The notes beneath the pieces are model-generated. The model was not told where the DNA came from. It saw nothing but the letters and a program-made list of their open reading frames with translations, and searched no databases. A stretch of DNA of 64,000 nucleotides from CBDFLT01 sp965249225 (lineage in GTDB: Bacteria > Chloroflexota > Dehalococcoidia > Lucifugimonadales > G963668185). Position 1 is the stretch's first letter, and each line of letters opens with the position of its first letter. The translations under genes were made by a program, and so were the position numbers. Shown here in pieces: positions 1 through 8,945 of this stretch. The DNA lies in assembly GCA_965249225.1 (NCBI GenBank), contig CBDFLT010000005.1:1-64000 (forward strand). The letters run 5' to 3'.

Positions 1-2
1 AT

Positions 3-767
3 AAGGTTCGGCACCACTCCGATTTCCTGGAATACGCGCGTATAACGGACACGAGCTGGGTCGGCTTATACTGGGGTGACTTCAGGAACCGACTACGGGG
101 CACGAAAGTGCTGGAACTTGGTGCGGGTGATGGTCTAAATGCCCTGATTATGGCCTCTCTGGGTGCCCAAGTCTTTGCCATCGACATTGTTCCTGAGAGT
201 CCCAAGATTATCGACCAGGCAAGTCGAGCATTGGGATTACAGGACCACGTTGAGGCGGTAGAGGGAGACTTTCTACAATTGCCATTATTGGCCGATTCGT
301 TCGACTATGTGGTCGGCAAGGCGTTTTTGCATCATCTGACTCATGAATCGGAGGACTTGTATCTTCGCAAGGTGGCAAACCTCCTCCACCAAACTGGTGA
401 AGCCAGGTTTGTTGAGCCAGCTATCAATAGCAAACTATTGGACACTATCCGATGGCTGGTGCCAGCACCCGGGCGGCCATCGAAGCTAAGCCATCGGGCA
501 TTCGCCGAGTGGAAATCCCTGGACGCTCACCCAGAGAGGGATAATAGTTCCGCTCACTTCGAACGAATCGGGTTTAAATACTTCAATCAAGTTGAAATCA
601 CACCCATCGGAGGAGTAGAGAGGTTCCATCGAATTCTCCCACTAGGCCACTTCAGAAGACCGTTCAGACGGTTGGCGTTCCGCTTTGAAAAGTGGATACC
701 CTACAAGGTCAACTTTACTATTGCCAGGTCGCAAACTCTTGTATTTCGCGGACCTCGGGCTCCCTAG
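3..767 (+). CDS. class I SAM-dependent methyltransferase (5' partial)
   Basis: The reading frame is open from base 3 without a stop, so the gene begins upstream of the window. Motif I (VLELGAGDG, about residue 35 of the visible part) is the SAM-binding loop of Rossmann-fold methyltransferases. It is followed by an acidic strand end (AIDIVPES) and a motif-IV-like segment (SFDYVVGKAFLHH). The C-terminal third is basic and aromatic and resembles no domain I recognise. It lies at the head of a same-strand polysaccharide cluster, so a sugar or lipid-carrier methyl acceptor is plausible, but the substrate cannot be read from sequence. The first internal start candidate is GTG at 105 or CTG at 108, both too late because they cut into motif I. 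Confidence 0.8.
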   Translation, partial: KVRHHSDFLEYARITDTSWVGLYWGDFRNRLRGTKVLELGAGDGLNALIMASLGAQVFAIDIVPESPKIIDQASRALGLQDHVEAVEGDFLQLPLLADSFDYVVGKAFLHHLTHESEDLYLRKVANLLHQTGEARFVEPAINSKLLDTIRWLVPAPGRPSKLSHRAFAEWKSLDAHPERDNSSAHFERIGFKYFNQVEITPIGGVERFHRILPLGHFRRPFRRLAFRFEKWIPYKVNFTIARSQTLVFRGPRAP

Positions 768-928
768 TCGGCAGGTAGTCGGTGCTCTCCGTGAATAGCC
801 TGAACCAACGTAATCCTAGCTTCGTTCAGGCGACGGCCCAAGTGCAGCCTCGTAGCTGCAGGGATACTTCCACCCAAGTACACTATTGCCCATGACGGAA
901 CCTCACGATAGCTAGAGTAGACCGAAAT

Positions 929-2248
929 ATAAGAGTTCTAGTCTGGGGTTTGGGCTACGTCGGCACAGTCACCGCGGCGTGCCTGGCACGGCTGGGGAGT
1001 GAAGTCATAGTCGCAGAGCCGAATTCAGCGAAAGTCGAGGCTCTCAATGCGGGACACTCCCCCATCAAAGAGCCGGGACTGGACGACCTGGTGCGCGAGA
1101 ACGTCTCAAGCGGAAAGTTGTGCGCCACGGATAATGGCGCCTCCATGGTCCCCTGGGCGGATGCTTCGCTCATCTGCGTGGGCACTCCGAGCGCCGACGA
1201 TGGGAGTGCAGTGATGGACCACGTGCGCAACGTGGCGGCGGAGATTGGGCGCGGCCTGCGAGATGCGGCCGGTTACCACGTCGTGGCACTGCGTAGCACA
1301 GCATTACCAGGCACGGTTAGGAATGTGCTCCTCCCGATCTTAGAGGAGCACTCTGGGCGACGCGTTGGGAGTGATTTCGGTCTGGTATCAAATCCAGAGT
1401 TCCTTCGCGAGACCACGGCGATCAGCGATTTTCACGCGCCTCCTTACACCATCATCGGTGAGCTGGACGCCGACTCCGGCGATGTGATCGAATCGCTGCT
1501 TCGAGACATCGAAGCACCTGTCCACCGCGTCACGTTGGAAGAAGCAGAACTCCTCAAGCTAGCTAACAACGCGTTCCACGCCCTCAAGATCGCATATGCC
1601 AATGAGATCGGCCGGCTATGCGACCGACTTGAGCTGGATAGTCACAGCGTCATGCGGCTGGTCTGCGCCGATACCCAGCTCAATATCTCCCCCGCCTACC
1701 TGCGGCCTGGCTTCGCCTTTGGGGGGTCCTGTCTACCCAAAGATCTCCGCTCCCTGACTTTCAACGCACGGCAACTGGATGTTGAGCTCCCACTTCTGGA
1801 GGCGGTACTGCCCAGCAATCAACTGCAGGCCAAGGTCGCACTTCTCAAGGTACGAGAGCTTGGCGCCAGGCGCGTGGCCGTGTTGGGTCTGAGTTTCAAA
1901 CCCGGCACGGACGACTTGCGTGAGAGCCCTGTAATCGACTTGATTCGAGACCTGCTACAAGACGGCGTGGATGTACTGGTGCACGACCCTGATGTGAAGC
2001 TGGATGAGATGCTCGGCTCAAATCAGGCATATCTCAAGCATCAATTGCCACAGATCAATGAGATTTTGATACCTCGGTTAGAGGATTCTCTAGATAACTG
2101 TCAGGTTGTCGTTGTTACCCAGAGCAGACCCGCGTTCGTCAAAGCACTACAAGCGTTTAAAGGAGGTGCAGTAGTCCTCGACCTGGTACGCTTGAGTGAA
2201 GATCTTCCCTTAGAAGACGTCCGGGACTATCGAGGCATCTCCTGGTGA
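929..2248 (+). CDS. UDP-glucose/GDP-mannose dehydrogenase family
   Basis: Cytosolic NAD-dependent oxidation of a nucleotide sugar to its uronic acid, supplying polysaccharide synthesis. The Rossmann motif GLGYVG is at the N-terminus, followed by NPEFLRE. The central helix has KLANNAFHALKIAYANE, and the catalytic-cysteine motif FAFGGSCLPKDL is present, as is the C-terminal UDP-binding domain motif LGLSFKPGTDDLRESP. Length (about 439 aa) is normal for the family. The first usual start codon in frame is TTG at 950, but that would delete beta-strand 1 and the first Gly of GLGYVG. The family start (M-R/K-V-x-V) aligns with ATA at 929, and there is no ATG/GTG/TTG between the upstream stop (893) and 950. 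I therefore place the start at ATA 929 with low confidence in the codon itself. It overlaps the next gene by GTGA. Confidence 0.88.
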   Translation: MRVLVWGLGYVGTVTAACLARLGSEVIVAEPNSAKVEALNAGHSPIKEPGLDDLVRENVSSGKLCATDNGASMVPWADASLICVGTPSADDGSAVMDHVRNVAAEIGRGLRDAAGYHVVALRSTALPGTVRNVLLPILEEHSGRRVGSDFGLVSNPEFLRETTAISDFHAPPYTIIGELDADSGDVIESLLRDIEAPVHRVTLEEAELLKLANNAFHALKIAYANEIGRLCDRLELDSHSVMRLVCADTQLNISPAYLRPGFAFGGSCLPKDLRSLTFNARQLDVELPLLEAVLPSNQLQAKVALLKVRELGARRVAVLGLSFKPGTDDLRESPVIDLIRDLLQDGVDVLVHDPDVKLDEMLGSNQAYLKHQLPQINEILIPRLEDSLDNCQVVVVTQSRPAFVKALQAFKGGAVVLDLVRLSEDLPLEDVRDYRGISW

Positions 2249-3477
2249 AACAGTCCCCGAACCGTTGGCTCATTCTGACTCAATACTATGCACCTGAAAT
2301 CGGCGCCCCCCAGATTCGACTACGGTCTGTGGCTCGCGAGCTTCGCCGACACGGTATGGATGTTGAAATTCTGACCGCCATGCCCAATTATCCTGCTGGC
2401 AAGACCTTTCCCGGCTATTCCAAACGGTGGCGAATGCGGGAGGAAATAGATGACATAGCGGTCAGACGCACTTGGGTGTACGCCGGCACGGGGCGGTCTG
2501 GCGTAGTCAGGCTGCTAAACTACCTCAGCTTCACATTTACCGCCTTGCTGGCGGCGCTACTGGGCCCACGCCCCAGCGTGATGTTGGTAGAGTCTCAGCC
2601 GCTGTCACTCGGCTTAGTAGCGATTCTGATGAAGTGGTTGCGGCGAGTACCCTATGTTTATAACGTGCCTGACCTTCAGATAGAGGTAGCTCATCAACTT
2701 GGGTTTATGCGCAATGGATTCATCCTGCACCTCGCCTGGAAGCTGGAGAACCTGTTCCTGCGACACTCCTGGAAGGTATCCACCGTAACCCAACGGTTCA
2801 TTGAGCAATTCCATAGCCGCGGCCTGCCGCGTGAGCAATTAACCTTCTTGCCCAATGGTGCGGACACTAATTTCCTGAGACCGCAACCGCCATCCCAGGA
2901 GCTGTTGGACCGCTGGGGACTGCATGGCAAGAAAGTATTCCTATATGTGGGAACCCACGCCTATTATCACGGCCTAGACACCTTGATCGAGGCCGCAGCG
3001 TCGCTCAGAGACCGTCCAGACATCGCGTTTTTGATGGTTGGTGACGGTCCGGAGCGGACTCGACTTGTGCAAATGGCTGAGGGCCGAGGCCTGACCAACG
3101 TCGTATTCGGGCACTCGCCATACGAGGAAATGAGTCTACTCTACTCCATCGCCTACGCTTCCGTCGCGACATTGCGGAAGATGGATGTCGCCCATGGCAT
3201 GCGGCTGTCCAAGATATTTCCGTCTCTTAGCTGTGGAGTACCGGTTATCTACGCCGGTTCAGGTGAGGCCGCCGACCTGATCGAAGCAAACGGGTGCGGC
3301 GTCGTAGTCGCTCCGGAAGAACCATCGGCGCTGGCGAAGGCGATCGTTGACCTGGCTAAAGACAACGCGCGCCGAGAAAAGATGGGCGTCGCCGGTCGAG
3401 CATTTGTCGAAGCGGAGTACAACTGGCCGGACATTGTCGATCGATGGATAAAGGAACTCGGATATCAAGGGGCGTAG
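2245..3477 (+). CDS. GT4-family glycosyltransferase (WbuB-like)
   Basis: Retaining GT-B glycosyltransferase, about 410 aa, acting on a lipid-linked sugar at the cytoplasmic face of the membrane. The N-terminal domain opens with LILTQYYAPEIGAPQIR, the N-terminal signature of WbuB/WcaI-type enzymes. A hydrophobic stretch (about residues 88-125) may associate with the membrane. The C-terminal nucleotide-sugar domain has FLYVGTHAYYHG, MVGDGPERTRL and the loop SCGVPVIYAGSGEAADLI with its conserved acidic residue. The GTG start at 2245 overlaps the stop of the dehydrogenase gene (GTGA), indicating translational coupling. Sugar donor and acceptor are unknown. Confidence 0.9.
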   Translation: MKQSPNRWLILTQYYAPEIGAPQIRLRSVARELRRHGMDVEILTAMPNYPAGKTFPGYSKRWRMREEIDDIAVRRTWVYAGTGRSGVVRLLNYLSFTFTALLAALLGPRPSVMLVESQPLSLGLVAILMKWLRRVPYVYNVPDLQIEVAHQLGFMRNGFILHLAWKLENLFLRHSWKVSTVTQRFIEQFHSRGLPREQLTFLPNGADTNFLRPQPPSQELLDRWGLHGKKVFLYVGTHAYYHGLDTLIEAAASLRDRPDIAFLMVGDGPERTRLVQMAEGRGLTNVVFGHSPYEEMSLLYSIAYASVATLRKMDVAHGMRLSKIFPSLSCGVPVIYAGSGEAADLIEANGCGVVVAPEEPSALAKAIVDLAKDNARREKMGVAGRAFVEAEYNWPDIVDRWIKELGYQGA

Positions 3478-3524
3478 ATCGGTGAGCGGCCCTGGTTCCT
3501 GGCCGATACAGGTCGTCTGAAATC

Positions 3525-4229
3525 ATGCCTACCCCACCCGAAATAGAGCGGCTAAAGAACGTTTATCGCTCATATCGTGAGAGCGAAGCCTTTCAGAGGC
3601 AGTGGGATAAGAGCAATCCCGGCAATCGGGCGATACTCCAGGAGCGGCAGCGAGCGGTACGGAGAGTCCTTGACGTCCACGACTTCCTTCCATTAGGAGG
3701 CCGTAAAGTGCTGGAGGTAGGCTGTGGTACGGGCGGGACCCTTGCCGGTCTGCTTGAGTTGGAAGCACGGCCAGAGGACTTATACGGTGTAGACCTTCTG
3801 GCTGACCGCATTGCCACAGCCAAGCAAAGCTATCCGGGCATCAACTTTCAGTGCGCCAACGCCGAGCAGCTAGACTTTCCGGACTCCAGTTTCGACCTGG
3901 TTCTGCTGTTCACCGTCTTCAGTTCCATACTGGATGTGCGAATGGCCCAAAACGCGGCCAATGAGGTATCCCGCGTGCTCCTCCCTGGAGGGGCGGTCCT
4001 GTGGTACGACTTTCGCTACGACAACCCACGCAACCCCAACGTGCGAGGAATGAAATTAAAGCGAATTCGAGGCCTTTTCCCTGGTATGGGCGTCCATCTG
4101 AGAAGCCTCACGCCACTTCCTCCTATAGTCCGTCGCCTGAGCCGATTGACGCCGCTGCTGTACCCGTTGCTCGCAGCTCTTCCACCGCTGCGGACACACT
4201 ACATTGGACTCCTCGTCAAACCGAGATAA
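3525..4229 (+). CDS. class I SAM-dependent methyltransferase
   Basis: A 234-aa Rossmann-fold methyltransferase. Motif I is VLEVGCGTGGTL (about residues 62-73), post-I is YGVDLLADRI, and the Methyltransf_11-type motif FPDSSFDLVLLFTVF lies near residue 125, followed by LLPGGAVLWYDF. The C-terminal portion is rich in Pro/Leu/Arg, with no predicted full membrane segment that I can support. It sits between the glycosyltransferase and the aminotransferase of the polysaccharide cluster, so methylation of a sugar is the likely role (inference). The ATG start is 47 bp after the preceding stop. Confidence 0.85.
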   Translation: MPTPPEIERLKNVYRSYRESEAFQRQWDKSNPGNRAILQERQRAVRRVLDVHDFLPLGGRKVLEVGCGTGGTLAGLLELEARPEDLYGVDLLADRIATAKQSYPGINFQCANAEQLDFPDSSFDLVLLFTVFSSILDVRMAQNAANEVSRVLLPGGAVLWYDFRYDNPRNPNVRGMKLKRIRGLFPGMGVHLRSLTPLPPIVRRLSRLTPLLYPLLAALPPLRTHYIGLLVKPR

Positions 4230-4310
4230 GATTTATCCCAGTTAATGGTTCCAGGCCTGAAGGTCCAATCCACTGGGTATGATTCAGAAATCGAGCGTGG
4301 AGGTTAAACC

Positions 4311-5471
4311 GTTCGGTCAACATTTCTGCCATTCCATCGTCCCTCAATAGATGAGGACGACATTCACGAGGTCACAGAGACGCTTCGCTCGGGCTGGCTT
4401 ACAACCGGGCCTCGGGTCAAGCGCTTCGAGGACGAATTCGCCTCATACCTCGGCGCGCCCCACGCCGTAGCGGTGAACTCAGGAACCGCGGCCCTGCATC
4501 TGGCTCTAGCCGCCATCGGCCTGCGGGCTGGTGACGAAGTGATAGTGCCCACGGATACTTTCACCGCCACCGCCGAGGCGGTAACCTATTTCGGGGCACG
4601 TCCCATCTTGACGGATTGCCGCAGAGACACTTTCAACCTAGACGAGCGAGCGCTCGAGCAGGGTGTGAGTCCGCGGACCAGGGCCATAATCCCGGTGCAC
4701 TTCGCTGGTCAGCCCTGTGAGATGGAGCCGATTTTGGATGTCGCCGAGCGACATAAAATAAGGGTAATCGAGGATGCCGCCCACGCGTTGCCGGCGAAGT
4801 ATGACGGACAGATGATCGGTACTATCGGTGAAATCACGGCATTCAGCTTTTATGCGACCAAGACCTTGACCACCGGCGAGGGTGGAATGGCTACCACCAG
4901 CAACCCAGAGTTCGCCGATGAGATGCGTACCCTCAGCCTTCACGGTATAAACAATGCGGCCTCCAACCGCTATTCGGCCGATGGGTCCTGGTCCTACCAG
5001 GTGGTGAAATCGGGGTTCAAGTACAACATGACCGACATGGCCGCAGCATTGGGTATCAATCAGCTCAGGAAAGCGGAGAGGTTCAGGGAACGTAGGGACG
5101 AGATCGCGACGCGGTACTCCCACGCTCTAGGGGAACTTGATGCCGTGCGCATTCCAGCGTTACAGTCCAATGTGCAGCACGCGTGGCACCTGTACATAGT
5201 TCTGCTGAACTTGGAGGCGCTGAAGATCGATCGATCTCAATTCATTGAGGAGTTGAAGAGCCGCAATATCGGCGCCAGTGTCCACTTTATTCCACTCCAC
5301 CTCCACCCATACTATTGCCAAACGTTTGGATATCGTCGAGGGGACTTTCCCAACGCCGAATGGGTGTTCGACCGTTGTGTGTCGCTACCCATCTACCCGG
5401 ACATGAGCGACCGAGATGTGGATGATGTGGTTGAGGCGGTGCAGGACGTAGTGCGAGAGTACCGACGCTAG
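4311..5471 (+). CDS. DegT/DnrJ/EryC1/StrS PLP aminotransferase
   Basis: PLP-dependent transaminase that converts a keto-sugar nucleotide to an amino sugar. Signature elements are FHRPSIDEDDI at the N-terminus, SGWLTTGP, VNSGTAALHL, EDAAHALPA, and the PLP lysine in SFYATKTLTTGEGG. The usual family length (about 370-390 aa) is reached only if translation begins near 4311. The frame is open from 4308 (stop TAA at 4305) and contains no ATG or GTG before 4473, which is far inside the conserved domain. A good ribosome site GGAGG (4299-4303) lies 7 nt before GTT 4311, giving an N-terminus V/M-R-S-T-F-L-P-F-H-R-P. A one-base indel near 4308-4310 that would join an ATG at 4279 is an alternative. It pairs functionally with the WbpM-type dehydratase downstream. 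Confidence 0.9.
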   Translation, partial: VRSTFLPFHRPSIDEDDIHEVTETLRSGWLTTGPRVKRFEDEFASYLGAPHAVAVNSGTAALHLALAAIGLRAGDEVIVPTDTFTATAEAVTYFGARPILTDCRRDTFNLDERALEQGVSPRTRAIIPVHFAGQPCEMEPILDVAERHKIRVIEDAAHALPAKYDGQMIGTIGEITAFSFYATKTLTTGEGGMATTSNPEFADEMRTLSLHGINNAASNRYSADGSWSYQVVKSGFKYNMTDMAAALGINQLRKAERFRERRDEIATRYSHALGELDAVRIPALQSNVQHAWHLYIVLLNLEALKIDRSQFIEELKSRNIGASVHFIPLHLHPYYCQTFGYRRGDFPNAEWVFDRCVSLPIYPDMSDRDVDDVVEAVQDVVREYRR

Positions 5472-5472
5472 T

Positions 5473-6072
5473 ATGCTGAAACGGCTACTCGACATATTCG
5501 CTTCTCTGGCTGGGCTGGCCATCACTCTACCGCTATACCCGTTCATTGCCCTCGCGATCAAGCTAGATTCCCCGGGGCCGGTGTTTTTTCACCAGAAGCG
5601 GGCGGGACTTAATGGCAAGCCGTTCTCGATACTCAAATTCCGTACGATGGTGACCAGTACCGAAAGGCAGAGGCCGATCAGCGTGAAGGAAGACCCGAGA
5701 GTGACCAGCGTCGGAAGATGGCTGCGCCGGTACGAGATAGACGAGCTCCCTACCCTGCTCAACGTGCTCATCGGTCACATGAGCATCGTCGGCCCGAGAC
5801 CTGAGCTGCCCATGTACGTTGAGCACTACACTCCCGAACAGCAGCGAGTACTCTCGGTGCGGCCCGGTATGACCGACCTAGGCACTCTCCGATTCCGCAA
5901 TGAAACCGATCTGCTCGTCGACGGACGCTACTCCGCGGAGACCTACCTGCAGGAGGTTTTGCCGCGGAAACTTCGTTTGAATCAAGAGTATATCGACAAA
6001 CGAAGCATCGCGTTCGACCTTCAGATCATATTGAAAACCCTGACTCTGGTAGTCCGACAGAAAAAACATTAG
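5473..6072 (+). CDS. undecaprenyl-phosphate sugar phosphotransferase (initiating)
   Basis: A 199-aa protein of the bacterial sugar transferase family (PglC/WcaJ C-terminal type). It transfers a sugar-1-phosphate to undecaprenyl phosphate and so starts the repeat unit. It has a single N-terminal membrane or re-entrant helix (residues about 5-30), then LDSPGPVFFHQKR, FSILKFRTM, and the active-site-proximal RYEIDELPTLLNVL and VGPRPELP. It has only the catalytic domain, without the four extra TM segments of WbaP. The ATG start is 2 nt after the aminotransferase stop, so the two are almost certainly co-translated. Confidence 0.93.
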   Translation: MLKRLLDIFASLAGLAITLPLYPFIALAIKLDSPGPVFFHQKRAGLNGKPFSILKFRTMVTSTERQRPISVKEDPRVTSVGRWLRRYEIDELPTLLNVLIGHMSIVGPRPELPMYVEHYTPEQQRVLSVRPGMTDLGTLRFRNETDLLVDGRYSAETYLQEVLPRKLRLNQEYIDKRSIAFDLQIILKTLTLVVRQKKH

Positions 6073-6089
6073 GGCATCAGACACGTAAC

Positions 6090-8012
6090 ATGATCAGTTC
6101 GATAATATCCAGGCTCGCAGCAGGTACCACCCGAATGCCGCCGCGTCTCCGCGTAGCAGTCATCCTTCTGACACAGATCCTCCTGGTGGCGGTATCGTAT
6201 CTATTTGGCTTTGTCCTGCGCCTGGATTTGACCCTGTTCGACCGGAACTTCGATGAGCTTCCCATGGGTCTGATCGGCAAGACCCTACCCATACTAGTCC
6301 TTTTCCGCATGACTTCGCTGGTAGGATTTCGCCTGCATCAGCGCGTCTGGAGCTATTTCGGTGTGGCGGACCTTCTCCAGATCATCAAGGCGACCACCCT
6401 CAGCTCGCTGGCGTTCGTTTTTCTCATGGTCGTCACGTTCGGCTTCGACGAGTTTCCGAGAAGCGTCATCGCCCTGGACTGGGCGGGTAATATCGTGCTT
6501 CTCAGCGGCGTGAGCATGGTGGTCCGGATTATCAAAGAGGGCCTTCAGGATGTCGGCGAAAAGGGTAAAAGCGCCAGCCGCCTGTTAATCATCGGGGCGG
6601 GAGACGCGGGAGCGACTCTTTGCTCCGAGGCCCTGAGCCGCCGCCACTTCCGTTTCAGGCCTGTAGCGTTTGTGGACGACGATGCCCGCAAGACAGGGAC
6701 TTCTATTTTGGGAGTACCGGTAGTGGGGCAGAGTAAAGACATAGCCGACGCGACCAAACGTTATAACGTGGACATGGCGGTAATCGCGGTACCTGCGGCA
6801 ACCGCTTCGCAGATGAGGCATTTGGTGGACTCCTGCACACAGGCCAACCTACCATTCAAGGTGCTGCCCGCTACCGTAGATATTTTGGACGGGACTGTTA
6901 GTTTCACTCGAATCCGAGAGATAGATCCCGTGGACTTGTTGGGCCGACCGCCTTCGAAACTGGACCGGCAGTTGATTCGAGAGTTCATCCAAAATAAGCG
7001 TGTCCTCGTCACGGGCGCTGGAGGCTCGGTAGGCTCCGAATTGGCGAGGCACTTGGCGAGTCTCGAACCTGCTCTCCTCATCTTGATGGATCATTCGGAA
7101 AACCCCCAATTCTTCCTGGAGGCCGAGCTTAGTAACGCATTCCCTCAGGCGCCTATGGTCTTTCCGGTGGACGACGTTACGGACAGCATCGCCCTGCACG
7201 CATTGATGGACAAATACAAGCCAGAGCTAGTTTTCCACGCCGCCGCACATAAACACGTCCCATTAATGGAGCGGTCACCCTCCCAGGCGGTCAAGAACAA
7301 CGTTGGAAGTACGTACTGTGTTGCAAAGTGCGCTATAGACGCCGGCGTGGAAAACTTCGTCCTCGTCTCCACTGACAAGGCCGCCAACCCCACGAGCGTC
7401 ATGGGAGTGACCAAGCGCCTCTCCGAGATTCTAGTGCAGGAAATGAATCGCATCGGGAAAACGAGGTTTGTCTCGGTGCGGTTCGGGAACGTCATCGGAA
7501 GCAACGCCAGCGTCGTGCCTATATTCAAACAGCAGATCGCCAGCGGTGGGCCGATCACGGTGACGCATCCAGAGGCCAGACGCTATTTCATGAGCGTGTC
7601 TGAGGCAACGGGGCTAATTATGCAGGCAGCGGCCACCGGACAAGGGAGAGAGACCTTCGTACTGGATATGGGAGAGCCGATAAGTATCGTCAGTCTCGCC
7701 GAAACGTTGATCGAACTGTCGGGTCTTAAGCCCCACGAAGACATTGAGATAGTCTATACAGGATTACGTCCGGGTGAGAAGCTGTTGGAGGAGCTACACA
7801 CCGCCGCAGACAACTTCCACCCTACGGGGATCGAAAAACTATTTGTACTTACAGAGAACGACGACATGGTCCCCACCCTGAAAGAGATCGAGGGGTTCCT
7901 CCAGCAAATTCCCCACTTGCAGCCTGAGCAAGTCAAGGCGCAGTTACAAGCCCTCGTCCCCGAATACCAGCCCTGGAACGGCCCCAGCGATACTCTGATA
8001 AGGTCCGATTGA
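6090..8012 (+). CDS. WbpM/CapD-type nucleotide-sugar 4,6-dehydratase
   Basis: Membrane-anchored UDP-N-acetylhexosamine 4,6-dehydratase, about 640 aa, the usual size of the large WbpM class. Four N-terminal TM helices (about residues 17-150) are followed by a Rossmann CoA-binding-like region (LLIIGAGDAGATL). The catalytic SDR domain has VTGAGGSVGSELARHL (near residue 310), AAAHKHVPLME and DKAANPTSVMGVTKR. Met occupies the position of the classical SDR tyrosine, which is normal for large WbpM enzymes. It makes the keto-sugar substrate for the DegT aminotransferase upstream, so this gene pair probably builds a 2,4-diamino or related sugar. Confidence 0.93.
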   Translation: MISSIISRLAAGTTRMPPRLRVAVILLTQILLVAVSYLFGFVLRLDLTLFDRNFDELPMGLIGKTLPILVLFRMTSLVGFRLHQRVWSYFGVADLLQIIKATTLSSLAFVFLMVVTFGFDEFPRSVIALDWAGNIVLLSGVSMVVRIIKEGLQDVGEKGKSASRLLIIGAGDAGATLCSEALSRRHFRFRPVAFVDDDARKTGTSILGVPVVGQSKDIADATKRYNVDMAVIAVPAATASQMRHLVDSCTQANLPFKVLPATVDILDGTVSFTRIREIDPVDLLGRPPSKLDRQLIREFIQNKRVLVTGAGGSVGSELARHLASLEPALLILMDHSENPQFFLEAELSNAFPQAPMVFPVDDVTDSIALHALMDKYKPELVFHAAAHKHVPLMERSPSQAVKNNVGSTYCVAKCAIDAGVENFVLVSTDKAANPTSVMGVTKRLSEILVQEMNRIGKTRFVSVRFGNVIGSNASVVPIFKQQIASGGPITVTHPEARRYFMSVSEATGLIMQAAATGQGRETFVLDMGEPISIVSLAETLIELSGLKPHEDIEIVYTGLRPGEKLLEELHTAADNFHPTGIEKLFVLTENDDMVPTLKEIEGFLQQIPHLQPEQVKAQLQALVPEYQPWNGPSDTLIRSD

Positions 8013-8204
8013 ACTCTTTATACGGCCCGTCGGCACCGATGCCACAGGGCAAGTCCCAAGAGTTGACGGACTTTATCACACTTCCCCTGCACACCTTAAC
8101 CCTCCCACTTGACGACCGGCAGAACCTCGCCTTTCCGCTGATTGGATAGAAGAGGTAAATGACCGGGCTCGGGTGTAGGTCCGGAGGCCGGTAAAGGAAA
8201 GCGT

Positions 8205-8906
8205 ATAAACAGGCCGAAGCTGTCCATAATCATCCCCGTCTACAACGAGGAGTCAATGATCGGTGAGGTCATCGACCGAGTACAGGCCGTAGACCTCGGT
8301 GACATTGACAAGGAGATCATCGTCGCGGATGATGGCTCGACCGATCGTAGCGCGGAAGTTATCGCGCAAAAGCAGCACGAAAGCGGAATTATCAAGGTCC
8401 ACACGTCCGACACCAACCTGGGGAAAGGTGCGGCCATCCGGTTCGGGCTTGAGTACGCAACAGGCGACCTGGTAATCATCCAGGACGCCGACCTGGAGTT
8501 GGACCCCAACGAGTACTCTCAGCTCATCCAGCCCATACTCGACAGTAAAACAGATGTCACATACGGGTCTCGCTTTCGAGGGAAATCCAAGAATATACCG
8601 CTGCGCACAATGCTGGCCAACCGTTTTCTCACTTTCCTTACCAACGTGCTCTACCGAGGCCGTCTCACCGACATGGAAACGGCGTATAAGGTTTTCAGAC
8701 GTGAGGTCATCAATGGCCTGCACTTACGGTCCTCGGGTTTCGACATCGAGGCGGAGGTAACAGCAAAGCTGTTAAAGGCCGGCCATAAGATCCACGAGGT
8801 CCCCATTTCCTACAACCCAAGAACTGTAGACGAAGGTAAGAAAATCTCGGGGATCGATGGTATTCAAGCTATCTATGCACTGCTCAAGTACCGATTTTTC
8901 GGCTGA
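8205..8906 (+). CDS. GT2-family glycosyltransferase (dolichyl-phosphate mannosyltransferase-like)
   Basis: GT-A inverting glycosyltransferase of the DPM1/Ppm1-like type, transferring a sugar to a polyprenyl phosphate. It has LSIIIPVYNEES at the N-terminus, DDGSTDRS, NLGKGAAIR, QDADLELDP (metal-binding DxD) and YGSRFRG, ending without TM segments. The first ATG in frame (8256) would remove the first beta-strand and the PVYNEE motif. Upstream, the frame is open from 8163 with no ATG/GTG/TTG. The family N-terminus coincides with ATA 8205 (N-R-P-K-L-S), which has AAGGAAA ending 4 nt before it. I use 8205. A single-base error or true ATA initiation are both possible. Confidence 0.88.
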   Translation: MNRPKLSIIIPVYNEESMIGEVIDRVQAVDLGDIDKEIIVADDGSTDRSAEVIAQKQHESGIIKVHTSDTNLGKGAAIRFGLEYATGDLVIIQDADLELDPNEYSQLIQPILDSKTDVTYGSRFRGKSKNIPLRTMLANRFLTFLTNVLYRGRLTDMETAYKVFRREVINGLHLRSSGFDIEAEVTAKLLKAGHKIHEVPISYNPRTVDEGKKISGIDGIQAIYALLKYRFFG

Positions 8907-8945
8907 TTGGTCCAGCAACACATGCCACAGTATCTGAGAGGCCAT

